From Blastococcus capsensis (lineage in GTDB: Bacteria; Actinomycetota; Actinomycetes; Mycobacteriales; Geodermatophilaceae): a DNA stretch of 64,000 nt. Positions 8,389 through 17,404 of this stretch are shown here, one piece after another. A model generated the notes under the pieces. That model was not told the DNA's origin. It did not search any database and worked only from the letters and a program-made list of their open reading frames with translations. How positions within the stretch are numbered: position 1 is the first letter of the stretch; every line of letters starts with the position of its first letter. Made by a program: the position numbers and the translations under genes. The DNA is taken from positions 124,001 through 188,000 of the forward strand of contig NZ_JASNNW010000010.1 of the NCBI RefSeq assembly GCF_030165005.1, in the 5' to 3' direction.

Positions 8389-9963
8389 ATGGACGGCGGC
8401 CACGCGGCGACGGAGCCCGACACCGAACCCGGTATCGCGCTCCCCGCACCGGGCGACACCTCCGAAGGCCGGCCGGAGGTGGGCGCGCCGCTGCTCGTTC
8501 CCGGCGAGACCTGCTGGCGGATCGAGCGGGCCACCCGCTTCGCGATCTTCGTCGACGCAGCCGGCTACTTCGCCACCCTCAAGCGCGCGGTGCTGCGCGC
8601 CGAGCGGCGGGTGCTGTTCATCGGCTGGGACTTCGATCCGCGGATCCGGCTCGACCCGCTCGACGGTGGCCGGCCGGAGGAGGACCGGCTCGGCGCCGTG
8701 CTCGAACACGCGGTGACGGCCAACCCGGAGCTGGAGATCGGTGTCCTCCAGTGGGACCTCGGCATGCTGCGTGCGCTCGGCCGCGGTCTGCAGCCGATCG
8801 TGCTGCTCGACCGGCGTACGCCCGACCGGCTCACCTTCGCGGTCGACACGCACCACCCGGTGGGCGGTGCGCACCACCAGAAGATCGTGGTCATCGACGA
8901 CTGCCTGACCTTCGCCGGCGGCATCGACGTCACCGCCGACCGCTGGGACACCTCCGACCACGCCGACGACAACCCGCACCGGCGTCGACCGGCGGCCCGA
9001 GGCGCCGAGGGCCGGCTGACCGGGCCGTGGCACGACGCGACCAGCATCATGGCCGGGCGCGCCGCCCGCGCGGTCGCCGAGCTCGCCCGCGAACGGTGGG
9101 AGAGCAGCACGGGGGAGCGGCTGGAGCCCGTCCACCGTGAGCAGGAGTGCTGGCCCGAGGAGGTCGAGCCCCTGCTCACCGACGTCGACGTCGCGATCTC
9201 CCGCACCCGACCGGAGCACGGCGGCACGTCCCTGGTGCACGAGGTGGAGCTGCTGTGGCTGGCTGCGGTCGCCGCGGCCCGGCGCTCGATCTACGTGGAG
9301 AGCCAGTACTTCGCCAGCCGCCGGATCGCCGAGGCGATCGCCGAGCGGTTGCGCGAGCCCGACGGCCCCGACGTCGTCGTCATCAACCCGGAGACCGCCG
9401 ACGGCTGGCTCTCGGAGAAGGCGATGGGCACCGCGCGGGCCCGGGTGCTGGAGATCGTCCGCGAGGCCGACGTGCACGACCGGTTCCGGCTCTACACGCC
9501 GGTGACGGAGCAGCGCGAGCACATCTACGTGCACGCCAAGGTGACCGTGGTCGACGACCGCCTGCTGCGCATCGGCTCCAGCAACGTGAACAACCGCTCG
9601 ATGGGCCTGGACACCGAGTGCGACCTGGCGATCGAGATGGTGGAGGGACGGCTGGGGGCCGACCGGCTCGCCGCGACCATCGTCGGTTTCCGCGACCGCC
9701 TGCTCGCCGAGCACCTCGGCTGCACGCCGGACGACGTCGCCACGGCGATCACCGACACCGGCTCGCTCGTGCAGGGAATCGAGCGGCTGCGCCGGCCGGC
9801 CGGTCGCTCGCTGGTGCCCTTCGAGCCGCCCGAGCTCGGTCCGGCCGACCGGGCGCTCGCCGAGTCCGAGGTCATGGACCCGGAGAAGACGCCGAACCGG
9901 TGGCGCCGGGTCGAGCGGTTCTTCGCCCGTCGCCGGCGACCGCGGAACCGGGTGCGCCCCTGA
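8389..9963 (+). CDS. Phospholipase D/cardiolipin synthase-like protein
   Basis: A 524-residue member of the phospholipase D superfamily with both HKD motifs: HHQKIVVID (His163, Lys165, Asp170) followed by TFAGGIDVTADRW, and HAKVTVVDD (about His382, Lys384, Asp389) followed by IGSSNVNNRSMG. These form the phosphatidyl-enzyme active site, so hydrolysis or transphosphatidylation of phospholipids is expected. There are no clear transmembrane helices and no fused membrane domain. ATG 8389 was chosen because conserved sequence begins about 40 residues later. Confidence 0.88.
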   Translation: MDGGHAATEPDTEPGIALPAPGDTSEGRPEVGAPLLVPGETCWRIERATRFAIFVDAAGYFATLKRAVLRAERRVLFIGWDFDPRIRLDPLDGGRPEEDRLGAVLEHAVTANPELEIGVLQWDLGMLRALGRGLQPIVLLDRRTPDRLTFAVDTHHPVGGAHHQKIVVIDDCLTFAGGIDVTADRWDTSDHADDNPHRRRPAARGAEGRLTGPWHDATSIMAGRAARAVAELARERWESSTGERLEPVHREQECWPEEVEPLLTDVDVAISRTRPEHGGTSLVHEVELLWLAAVAAARRSIYVESQYFASRRIAEAIAERLREPDGPDVVVINPETADGWLSEKAMGTARARVLEIVREADVHDRFRLYTPVTEQREHIYVHAKVTVVDDRLLRIGSSNVNNRSMGLDTECDLAIEMVEGRLGADRLAATIVGFRDRLLAEHLGCTPDDVATAITDTGSLVQGIERLRRPAGRSLVPFEPPELGPADRALAESEVMDPEKTPNRWRRVERFFARRRRPRNRVRP

Positions 9964-9998
9964 CGCGGGGGCCGGCGTCGTCGCACCCCGGTCGTCGA

Positions 9999-10020
9999 CA
10001 CGGGCGGCGTGGCGCCCGTG
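9999..10020 (+). terminator. Hairpin after the phospholipase D gene
   Basis: Perfect 8-bp stem (CACGGGCG/CGCCCGTG) with a 6-base loop, starting 36 bases after the stop codon. There is no U-run, which is usual for actinobacteria. Confidence 0.5.
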
Positions 10021-10581
10021 GACAGTGTCGGTGACCGACGCCTCGCGCCGCGTGGCGCTCGAGGTGACCGAGGTGACCTCGGACCCGCGGTCCACGGGCT
10101 GAGGGCGATCAGGTCACGGGTCACGCGGCTGGGGCAGACCTCGACGGGCGAACACCCGGAAGGGGCTGCCTTCGGGCATCAGATCATCGCCGGTAGGCCA
10201 CGCAGCCGATGCGGCCGCAGGTAGACCATGCTGCTGGCCGGGTCGATGTCCGCGAAGCTGGTGATCGGCCGATCCTCCGGGGGGTCTGCCCGGACTGGTG
10301 GAGCAGCTGCACATGGGTGCTGTCCCGCTGCCCAGCCGCACCGGGACCCGGCGCCCAGACGGTTCGGCGTACGGCACGTGCTCGGGTGGGTGGGGATCGA
10401 AGTCGGACTGCCCGGACGGCGCGGAGCCGAACGGCGCGCGGCCAATTGGCCAGAGCCATGTCGCCTCGCCATCCGTCCGGGTGGCGCTGAGCGCGGGCGC
10501 CGGCCAGCTCCGCGAGCTGGTCGCGCCGGTCCGTGCCCGGTGTCGGTTTCCCTCGCCGCGGACCGGGGGTAGCGGGAGAAG
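10021..10581. other. 561-base gap
   Basis: No gene is supported. A minus-strand stretch reading ITSFADIDPASSMVYLRPHR near 10180-10300 looks protein-like but has no start or recognisable family and may be a relic. Confidence 0.4.
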
Positions 10582-11043
10582 ATGAGCGTTGAACAGAACA
10601 CCTCGACCCAGGAGCAGGCCGCAGCTCTGCTGAACAGCGGCGACATCGACGGATTCGTGGACACGTTGTTCGCGGTGGATGCCGTCGACCACGACCCGGC
10701 GCCCGGCCAGGGAGCCGGCCGGGAGGGCTACCGCACCTTCTTCCGCACCCTCACCACCGCGTTCCCGGACGCGCACCTCGAGCCGCTCGTGAACGTGGCC
10801 GACGACGACAAGATCGCGTTCGCGTACACGCTGACCGGAACCCACCAGGGGGAGTTCCAGGGAGTCGCGCCGACCGGCAAGCGGATCGAGGTGCGGGGTC
10901 TGCAGATCGGCCGGTTCGAGAACGGCCAGATCGTCGAGCGGTGGGGGAGCACCGACGAGCTCGGCATCATGCAGCAGATCGGCGCGGCTCCCGGCGGGCA
11001 GGAGAGCGTGGTGGACAAGGTGAAGAACGCAATCACCAGCTGA
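10582..11043 (+). CDS. SnoaL-like ester cyclase/NTF2-fold protein
   Basis: A 153-residue protein of the SnoaL-like polyketide-cyclase/ester-cyclase group (NTF2 fold). Typical blocks are DHDPAPGQGAGREGYRTFF, AFPDAHLEPLV and GEFQGVAPTGKRIEVRGLQI. Family members range from cyclases to proteins of unknown activity, so the reaction cannot be named. ATG 10582 follows a purine-rich GGGAGAAG sequence. It stands alone before the cytochrome oxidase operon. Confidence 0.8.
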   Translation: MSVEQNTSTQEQAAALLNSGDIDGFVDTLFAVDAVDHDPAPGQGAGREGYRTFFRTLTTAFPDAHLEPLVNVADDDKIAFAYTLTGTHQGEFQGVAPTGKRIEVRGLQIGRFENGQIVERWGSTDELGIMQQIGAAPGGQESVVDKVKNAITS

Positions 11044-11339
11044 GTCCGCCCGGGGCAGCCACCCCCGTCCCGGGGCCCGGGGCGGGGCGGCTCCCCGGAA
11101 CGGTCCGTACCTCTCCACCCGCAGTGGCGCTCGAGCTGTGCGCTCGTGGCCCGCCGTCGCGATCTGTGTCCCGGTTCGGGTCGCTCCCGCAGCCCCGGGC
11201 TCGGTACGGTCAGGCGGCGATAGTCCTGGTGGAGGCGGCATGACCTGTTTTTCGTCGGTCGGTGTACCGAGCGGCTCGCACCTGTCCTCGGTCTGCACGG
11301 CGCGCGCCGGGTCGGTAATGAAGCCCCGGCGGGCCGGCG

Positions 11340-11966
11340 GTGAATAGCGCAAGCAGCGGCAGTCTCGATCCGAAGGGCCCGTCCGCGGAGGCGATCGCGG
11401 ACACGTGGTGGCTGATGCTCGGCCTCGGTGTGGCCGTGTTCGTCCTCTTCGCCGTGCTGCTCGCCGTGGGCCTGTTCCGTCGGCAGCGCTCCGACGAGGG
11501 GCAGCCGTCGGAGAAGCGTTGGATCGTGGGCGGTGGCGTGGTGCTGCCGCTGGTCGTCCTGGTCGTCGTGTTCGGCGCGACGGTCGCCGCGATGCGGGTG
11601 CTGTCGGAAGATGCTCCGCCCGAGGCGCTGGAGATCGAGGTCATCGGCCACCAGTGGTACTTCGAGGTCCGCTATCCGGAGGCCGGGGTCACCACCGTCG
11701 GCGAGCTGCACCTCCCGGTCGGGCAACCGGTCGAGTTCCACCTGACGTCGGCGGACGTGATCCACAGCTTCTGGGTGCCGGAACTGGGCGGCAAGACGGA
11801 CATGCTGCCCGACGGCGTGAACGTCCTGGTGCTGCAGGCCGACGAGCCGGGGGAGTGGGGGACGAGCTGCGCGGAGTTCTGCGGGCTCGAGCACGCGACC
11901 ATGCAGCTGGACGTCGTGGCCGAGAGCCCGGAGGACTTCATGGACTGGATCGAGCAGCAACGGTGA
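11340..11966 (+). CDS. ctaC: Cytochrome c oxidase subunit II
   Basis: A 208-residue subunit II carrying the CuA centre that receives electrons from cytochrome c. Two membrane helices (about residues 24-48 and 60-85) are followed by a periplasmic cupredoxin domain with HSFWVPELGGKTDMLP and the CuA ligands in CAEFCGLEHATM. There is no N-terminal lipobox and no fused cytochrome c domain, so the protein is compact. GTG 11340 is the start; its stop overlaps the GTG of the subunit I-III gene. Confidence 0.92.
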   Translation: MNSASSGSLDPKGPSAEAIADTWWLMLGLGVAVFVLFAVLLAVGLFRRQRSDEGQPSEKRWIVGGGVVLPLVVLVVVFGATVAAMRVLSEDAPPEALEIEVIGHQWYFEVRYPEAGVTTVGELHLPVGQPVEFHLTSADVIHSFWVPELGGKTDMLPDGVNVLVLQADEPGEWGTSCAEFCGLEHATMQLDVVAESPEDFMDWIEQQR

Positions 11967-14518
11967 GCACTGATCAGGGGACATCGGACCCCGGTAAGTA
12001 CACGCCGGAGGTCACCGACCCGGGGACGGCCGAGGAGCTCGACCGCATCTGGGACGACCCGCCGGGGCTGCGCGGCCAGCTGACCGGCGTCCAGAACGAC
12101 CTGGTCGGCAAGCGGCTGGTGCTCACCGGCTTCTTCTTCCTGCTCCTCGGCGGCAGCTTCGACTCACTCATCATGCGCCTGCAGCTGGCCTTCCCCGAGC
12201 AGGAGCTGGTCAGCCCGCAGTTCTACAACGAGCTGTTCACCAACCACGGCTCGGTGACGATGTTCCTCGTCATCCTGCCGATCTTCGAGGGCTTCGCGAT
12301 CCTCATCCTGCCCTCCATGCTGGGCAGCCGGGAGATGCCGTTCCCGCGTCTGGGGGCGTTCTCGTACTGGACCTTCCTGTTCGGTGGGCTGCTCTACTAC
12401 AGCAGCGCCCTGTTCCAGCTCGTGCCCGACGTCGGCTGGTTCGCCTACGTGCCGCTCAGCGGGCCGGAGTACTCGCCCGACCTGGCGGTCGACTTCTGGA
12501 TCCTCGGGCTGGGTGTCGCAGAGGTCGGCGCGATCGCCGCCGGCGTCGAGATCATCATCGGCATCCTGAAGATGCGCGCCCCCGGCATGACGCTCACCCG
12601 GATGCCGTTGTTCGCGTGGGCGTTCCTGGTGATGGCGTTCATGATCCTCTTCGCCTTCACGCCGCTGATCATCGGCAGTCTGCTGCTCGAGCTGGACCGC
12701 GGTTTCGGCACTCAGTTCTTCGACCCGGAGCAGGGGGGCAGCTCGCTGCTCTGGCAGCACCTGTTCTGGATCTTCGGCCACCCCGAGGTCTACATCCAGT
12801 TCATCCCTGCGGTCGGGGTCGTGGCGATGATCCTGCCGGTCTTCGTCCGCCACCGGCCGGTCGGCTACCTGTGGTTCGTCGCGTCCCTGGTCGCCATCGG
12901 GTTCCTGTCGTTCGCGCTGTGGGCGCACCACATGTTCGCCGTCGGGCTGCCGCCGCTGGTGCTCAGCTTCTTCGCCGCGGCGAGCATGGCGATCTCCATC
13001 CCGGCCGGCGTCCAGATCTTCTCCTGGCTCGCCACCATCTGGGCCGGGCGACCGGTGTGGAAGACCCCGTTCCTGTTCGTCGTCGGGTTCCTGATCATCT
13101 TCGTCATCGGCGGGATCACCGGCGTGATGGTCGCCTCCGTGCCCTTCGACCTGCAGGCGCACGACACCTACTTCGTGGTCGGGCACCTGCACTACGTGCT
13201 CATCGGCGGCGTGGCCTTCCCGATCTTCGCCGGCGTCTACTACTGGTTCCCCAAGTTCACCGGCAAGCTGCTGGACGAGCGGCTGGGGAAGTGGAACTTC
13301 TGGCTGCTGTTCATCGGCGTGAACGTCGCCTTCTTCCCGATGCACCAGGTCGGGCTGATGGGGATGCCGCGCCGCGTCTACACCTACGAGGCCGGCCAGG
13401 GCTGGGACATCTTCAACCTGATCTCCACGATCGGCGTGCTGATCATCGTGCCCGGCATCGGCGTGTTCGTGTGGAACGTGTTCCGCACCATCCGGCGAGG
13501 GGAGCAGGCCGACGCCAACCCATGGGGCGCGGACACCCTCGAGTGGGCGCTGCCGTCGCCGCCCAAGCAGCACAGCTGGACCGAGCCGCCGATCGTGCGC
13601 AGCCGGCACCCGCTCTGGGACCAGACCGAGCTCGACCGGGGCGACCCGCACCTGGAGCGCTTCGTGCGCGGGCTCGGGCAGTGGCCGCTGAAGTGGCGGG
13701 CGGCGGTCGTCGTCGGCACTGCGGACGGGCGACCCGTGGAGGTCTTCCGCGTCTCGAACCCCTCGATCTGGCCGCTGATCACCGCGGGCGGCGTGGTGCT
13801 GATCTTCCTCAGCGAGCTGGTCAAACTGCGCTGGGGTGCGGGGGTCGGTGTCCTGATCATCATCGCCGCCGTCATCGCCTGGAACTGGCCGCAGCCCGCG
13901 CCGATGACCGCGGACGAGGAGGACGACTTCGAGCGCGAGTACGGCGTTCCGGTCAACGCCCACGGCAGCGTGATCGTCGCCCGGTCCGGCACCCTGCTCG
14001 CCATCCTGTTCGTCGCGGTCGCCTTCTCCGCCCTGCTGCTCAGCTACTTCTACCTGCGGCTGGAGAACCCGCAGTGGCCGGCGGCGGGCGTCAGCAACCC
14101 GCCGCTGGGCCAGGCGACCGTCGCTGCGGCACTCGTCGCGATCAGTGCGGTGGGCGTGCCGTTCGCGCATCGGGCGATCGCCCGGGGTGACATGCGCGGC
14201 TTCCGGGGCGGGCTGTACGCCGCCCTCCTCCTGGCCGCCGGTGGGGTGGCGGTGCAGGTCGTGGACCTGGTGCAGCTCGACGTCGGATGGACCGCGCACG
14301 CCTACGGCTCGATCTTCTACACCTTGGCCGGCTTCGTCCTCGTCGTCGCATCTGCCGCGCTGATCATGCTGGTCATGGTCATCTACTGGGCGTCCCGGAG
14401 GACGTACACGTACCGCCGGCACGCCCCGCTCGCGAACGTGGCCCGCTTCTGGGTGGCGATGGCGGTCATCTGGGTCGTGGGTTTCGCGACGCTCTACCTC
14501 GGGCCGGCACTGACATGA
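11963..14518 (+). CDS. ctaD: Cytochrome c oxidase subunit I-III fusion
   Basis: An 851-residue fusion. Residues ~1-560 are subunit I: FTNHGSVTMF carries the low-spin heme ligand, HPEVY the CuB histidine-tyrosine pair, WAHHMFAVG further CuB histidines and HDTYFVVGHLHYVL the heme a3 and a ligands. After a soluble linker (~570-640) the rest is a subunit III-like bundle (VAFSALLLSYFYLRLENPQW). Subunit I-III fusions are known, for example in Thermus caa3 oxidase. It reduces oxygen to water and pumps protons. GTG 11963 overlaps the ctaC stop, and the stop overlaps the next gene. Confidence 0.92.
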   Translation: MSTDQGTSDPGKYTPEVTDPGTAEELDRIWDDPPGLRGQLTGVQNDLVGKRLVLTGFFFLLLGGSFDSLIMRLQLAFPEQELVSPQFYNELFTNHGSVTMFLVILPIFEGFAILILPSMLGSREMPFPRLGAFSYWTFLFGGLLYYSSALFQLVPDVGWFAYVPLSGPEYSPDLAVDFWILGLGVAEVGAIAAGVEIIIGILKMRAPGMTLTRMPLFAWAFLVMAFMILFAFTPLIIGSLLLELDRGFGTQFFDPEQGGSSLLWQHLFWIFGHPEVYIQFIPAVGVVAMILPVFVRHRPVGYLWFVASLVAIGFLSFALWAHHMFAVGLPPLVLSFFAAASMAISIPAGVQIFSWLATIWAGRPVWKTPFLFVVGFLIIFVIGGITGVMVASVPFDLQAHDTYFVVGHLHYVLIGGVAFPIFAGVYYWFPKFTGKLLDERLGKWNFWLLFIGVNVAFFPMHQVGLMGMPRRVYTYEAGQGWDIFNLISTIGVLIIVPGIGVFVWNVFRTIRRGEQADANPWGADTLEWALPSPPKQHSWTEPPIVRSRHPLWDQTELDRGDPHLERFVRGLGQWPLKWRAAVVVGTADGRPVEVFRVSNPSIWPLITAGGVVLIFLSELVKLRWGAGVGVLIIIAAVIAWNWPQPAPMTADEEDDFEREYGVPVNAHGSVIVARSGTLLAILFVAVAFSALLLSYFYLRLENPQWPAAGVSNPPLGQATVAAALVAISAVGVPFAHRAIARGDMRGFRGGLYAALLLAAGGVAVQVVDLVQLDVGWTAHAYGSIFYTLAGFVLVVASAALIMLVMVIYWASRRTYTYRRHAPLANVARFWVAMAVIWVVGFATLYLGPALT

Positions 14519-14985
14519 GCGCCCCGGATCCCTTGGAGCACCGTCCCGCTCGACCGGACGAGACGGCTACGGCGAGCAGGGGCACGCCGGCTCCGGTCGA
14601 CGTGTCGGTCGACACCCGGGCGGTGACGGCGGTCGTCGTCTTCCTCGCCGGTCCGGTGATCAGCTCCGTCCACTTCATGCTGGTCTACCTGGTCGCGGAG
14701 GCCGGCTGCACCGGGGACGGTCCCGGGTTGAACGCGTTCGACCCACCGGTACCGACCGTCGTCACGCTCGTCGCCACCGCGGTCGCCGTGATCGCCTGCG
14801 CGGCGACCGCGTGGTGGGGCTTCGCGCGGTGGCGGGCGCTCCACCGGGCCCGCCCGGAGGCGCGCACCGAGGAGCTCGTCGACCGGCAGCCGCTCGCCTT
14901 CGGTGGGTTCCTGCTGTCGCTGCTCGGTCTGACCACCGTGCTGTTCGTCGGCCTGCCCGCGCTGGTCCTGGGGGCGTGCGCGTGA
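14515..14985 (+). CDS. Small membrane protein of the oxidase operon
   Basis: A 156-residue protein with a disordered proline-rich N-terminus and three hydrophobic helices (about residues 38-62, 78-103 and 124-152). Overlaps on both sides (ATGA, GTGA) place it inside the oxidase operon, so a role as an accessory or assembly subunit is likely but only inferred. I recognise no specific family; subunit IV-like proteins are similarly small. Confidence 0.7.
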   Translation: MSAPDPLEHRPARPDETATASRGTPAPVDVSVDTRAVTAVVVFLAGPVISSVHFMLVYLVAEAGCTGDGPGLNAFDPPVPTVVTLVATAVAVIACAATAWWGFARWRALHRARPEARTEELVDRQPLAFGGFLLSLLGLTTVLFVGLPALVLGACA

Positions 14986-15914
14986 TCCTCGCCCATGTCG
15001 GTGAATCCCTGGCACCGCACGATCTGTGGTCCGCCTGGCACGCCGACCCGCTGACCCTCGGCGGTCTCCTCCTGGCAGCGGTGGTGTACCAGCGCGGCCG
15101 GTCCAGGAACAGGGCCGCCGAGGGCCGGCGGCCGTGGTACTTCGGCGCGGGGCTCGTCGCGCTCGCCGTCGCGCTGCTGTCACCGGTGGACGCGCTGGGA
15201 GGCGTGCTGGCGTCGGGGCACATGGTCCAGCACCTGCTGCTCACCCTGGTGGCCGCACCGCTGCTCGCCCTGAGCGCTCCGGGAGGCACGCTGCTGCGCG
15301 GCAGTCCACCCGCCGTCCGTCGCGCGCTCCCGCGGTGGCGCCGACGATCGCGGCTGACCGCCTGGGGGCACGTGCTCCGGCATCCGGGTCCGGCCTGGCT
15401 GCTGCACGTCGGGGCCCTGTGGGCCTGGCACGCCGGCGCGCTCTACGACGCGGCGCTGCAGAACCCGGTGATCCATGCGCTCGAGCACGCGTCGTTCCTG
15501 GCCACGGGCGTGCTGTTCTGGCGGACCGTGGTCGGGGTGCGCGCGGCCCGGGTCCCGGCCGGCCTCGGCGTCCTGCTCCTTTTCGGGATGGCGATGTCGA
15601 GCGCGCTGCTCTCACTCCTGCTCACGTTCGCCAAAGACCCGTGGTACTCCGGCTACGCGACGACGACCCAGGCGTGGGGACTCGATCCGCTGGCCGACCA
15701 GCACCTGGCCGGCGCCATCATGTGGATCCCCGCCGGCATGATCCACGTCATCGCCGCCCTCGCCCTGCTCATCGCCTGGATCCGCGGAACCGAGGACGGC
15801 GAGGCGCCCGCTGCACCCGTGGTCACGGGGCTGGTCGTCGACGCCGGCGGGTCCCGAACCAGGGGCGCTAGCGCGTCACCAGCTGCTGCTCAGCACCAGC
15901 GCACGGTCCGCTGA
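14982..15914 (+). CDS. CtaG-like cytochrome oxidase assembly protein
   Basis: A 310-residue polytopic membrane protein of the Caa3-type CtaG family, thought to help assemble the CuB/heme centre. Histidines sit where expected: ASGHMVQHLLLTLVAAPLLA, LWAWHAGALYDAAL, IHALEHASFLATGVLFWRTV and DQHLAGAIMWIPAGMIHVIA. About seven helices are present. GTG 14982 was chosen (GTG 14976 is possible). It is the last gene of the oxidase operon. Confidence 0.85.
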   Translation: MILAHVGESLAPHDLWSAWHADPLTLGGLLLAAVVYQRGRSRNRAAEGRRPWYFGAGLVALAVALLSPVDALGGVLASGHMVQHLLLTLVAAPLLALSAPGGTLLRGSPPAVRRALPRWRRRSRLTAWGHVLRHPGPAWLLHVGALWAWHAGALYDAALQNPVIHALEHASFLATGVLFWRTVVGVRAARVPAGLGVLLLFGMAMSSALLSLLLTFAKDPWYSGYATTTQAWGLDPLADQHLAGAIMWIPAGMIHVIAALALLIAWIRGTEDGEAPAAPVVTGLVVDAGGSRTRGASASPAAAQHQRTVR

Positions 15915-16219
15915 ACCCGGGGCGGTTCAAGACCGATGTGCCGCTGTACCGGTGGAGCACCACCGAGTCGGCTGCCGAGGCGGTTCCCCAGGCCTGGTGG
16001 CCACCGTCCGAGCGTCCACGGCCGGGCGCTGGCCGCGCGCCGACGTGATGGGGCAGGAACGGTGAGCCCCGGCCCGGGCGCGGACGCCGGAGCGGCCGTT
16101 GTCATCGAATCGACATGGGCGACAGCGGAACGGCGCACATGCCCCGGGTAGTGACCGGTGCAGGACGCCGGCGCCCCTTCGGGGCCTGGCAGGGACATCG
16201 ACCTGGGAGGAACGACGCG
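15915..16219. other. 305-base gap
   Basis: Nothing coding is supported. A weak hairpin (TGAACC/GGTTCA) overlaps the preceding stop codon, and GGGAGG at 16205-16210 is the ribosome binding site of the next gene. Confidence 0.5.
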
Positions 16220-17404
16220 GTGAAGGCGCTCACATGGCAGGGAACAGGGAAAGTATCGGTCGAGACGGTGCCCGACCCGGTGATCCAGGAGCCGACCGAT
16301 GCAGTCGTGCGGATGACCTCGACGGCCATCTGCGGCTCGGACCTGCACCTGTACGACGTCCTGGGGATGTACCTGGAGAAGGGCGACATCATCGGCCACG
16401 AACCGATGGGGATCGTCGAGGAGGTCGGGGCCGAGGTCACCCACGTCAAGCCCGGTGACCGGGTCGTCATCCCGTTCAACATCTCGTGCGGGCACTGCTG
16501 GATGTGCACCCACGGTTTCATGGCGCAGTGCGAGACGACGCAGGTGCGCGAGCAGGACAAGGGCGCGGCCCTGTTCGGCTACACGAAGCTCTACGGCCAG
16601 GTCCCGGGCGGGCAGGCCGAGTACCTGCGCGTGCCGCAGGCCCAGTTCGGCCCGATCAAGGTGCCGCAGGAGCACGCGGACGAGCGCTGGCTGTTCCTGT
16701 CGGACATCCTCCCCACCGCGTGGCAGTCGGTGCGGTACGCCGACGTCGGCGCGGGCAGCACCTGCGCGGTGATCGGGCTGGGGCCGGTCGGCCAGCTCGC
16801 CACGAGGGTGGCCAAGTACCTGGGGGCCGAGCAGGTCATCGGCGTCGACAACGTGCCGGAGCGGCTCGAGATGGCCCGCCGGCACGGCATCACGGTGCTC
16901 GACGGCAACGAGGTCGACGACGTGCCGGGGGCGATCATCGATCTCACCGGCGGGCGAGGGGTCGACGGGGTGGTCGACGCCGTCGGCATGGAGGCCCACG
17001 GGACGCCGTTCCAGGAGGTCGCCCAGAAGGCCGCCGGTCTGCTGCCCGGCCCGGTCGCCCGCAAGGCCGTCGAGACCTTCGGCGTCGACCGGATGGCCGC
17101 CATGCGGACGGCGTTCGGGTCGGTCCGCCGCGCCGGCACGGTGTCGCTGATCGGCGTGTACGGCGGCGAGGCCGACCCGATGCCGATGATGGAACTGTTC
17201 GACAAGGGCGTCACCATGCGCATGGGCCAGGCGCACGTCAAGCGCTGGATCGACGACATCATGCCGGCGCTGCACGACGACGCCGACCCGCTCGGCACCG
17301 AGGACCTCACGACCCACAAGCTGTCGCTCGACGAGGCCCCGCACGGGTACGAGATCTTCAAGAAGAAGGAAGACGGCTGCATCAAGGTCGTCCTCAAGCC
17401 GTGA
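16220..17404 (+). CDS. Zinc-dependent alcohol/formaldehyde dehydrogenase
   Basis: A 394-residue medium-chain dehydrogenase close to glutathione-independent formaldehyde dehydrogenase-like enzymes. Catalytic zinc ligands are Cys38 (AICGSDLH) and His60-Glu61 (IIGHEPMG). The structural zinc site is complete: Cys90, Cys93, Cys96 and Cys104. The nucleotide fold follows (CAVIGLGPVGQLATRVAKYL, then VIGVDNVPERLEMA). It probably oxidises an aldehyde or alcohol with NAD(P). GTG 16220 follows GGGAGG at 16205-16210. The stop overlaps the start of the SDR gene. Confidence 0.88.
   Translation: MKALTWQGTGKVSVETVPDPVIQEPTDAVVRMTSTAICGSDLHLYDVLGMYLEKGDIIGHEPMGIVEEVGAEVTHVKPGDRVVIPFNISCGHCWMCTHGFMAQCETTQVREQDKGAALFGYTKLYGQVPGGQAEYLRVPQAQFGPIKVPQEHADERWLFLSDILPTAWQSVRYADVGAGSTCAVIGLGPVGQLATRVAKYLGAEQVIGVDNVPERLEMARRHGITVLDGNEVDDVPGAIIDLTGGRGVDGVVDAVGMEAHGTPFQEVAQKAAGLLPGPVARKAVETFGVDRMAAMRTAFGSVRRAGTVSLIGVYGGEADPMPMMELFDKGVTMRMGQAHVKRWIDDIMPALHDDADPLGTEDLTTHKLSLDEAPHGYEIFKKKEDGCIKVVLKP

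Noticed and set aside
9964-10581. Several overlapping frames on both strands
   Set aside because: All have arginine/proline-rich shadow composition without starts or motifs.
11405-11962. Long in-frame extension upstream of the cytochrome oxidase fusion
   Set aside because: The added sequence overlaps ctaC in another frame and has shadow-frame composition; GTG 11963 overlaps the ctaC stop and fits the family start.
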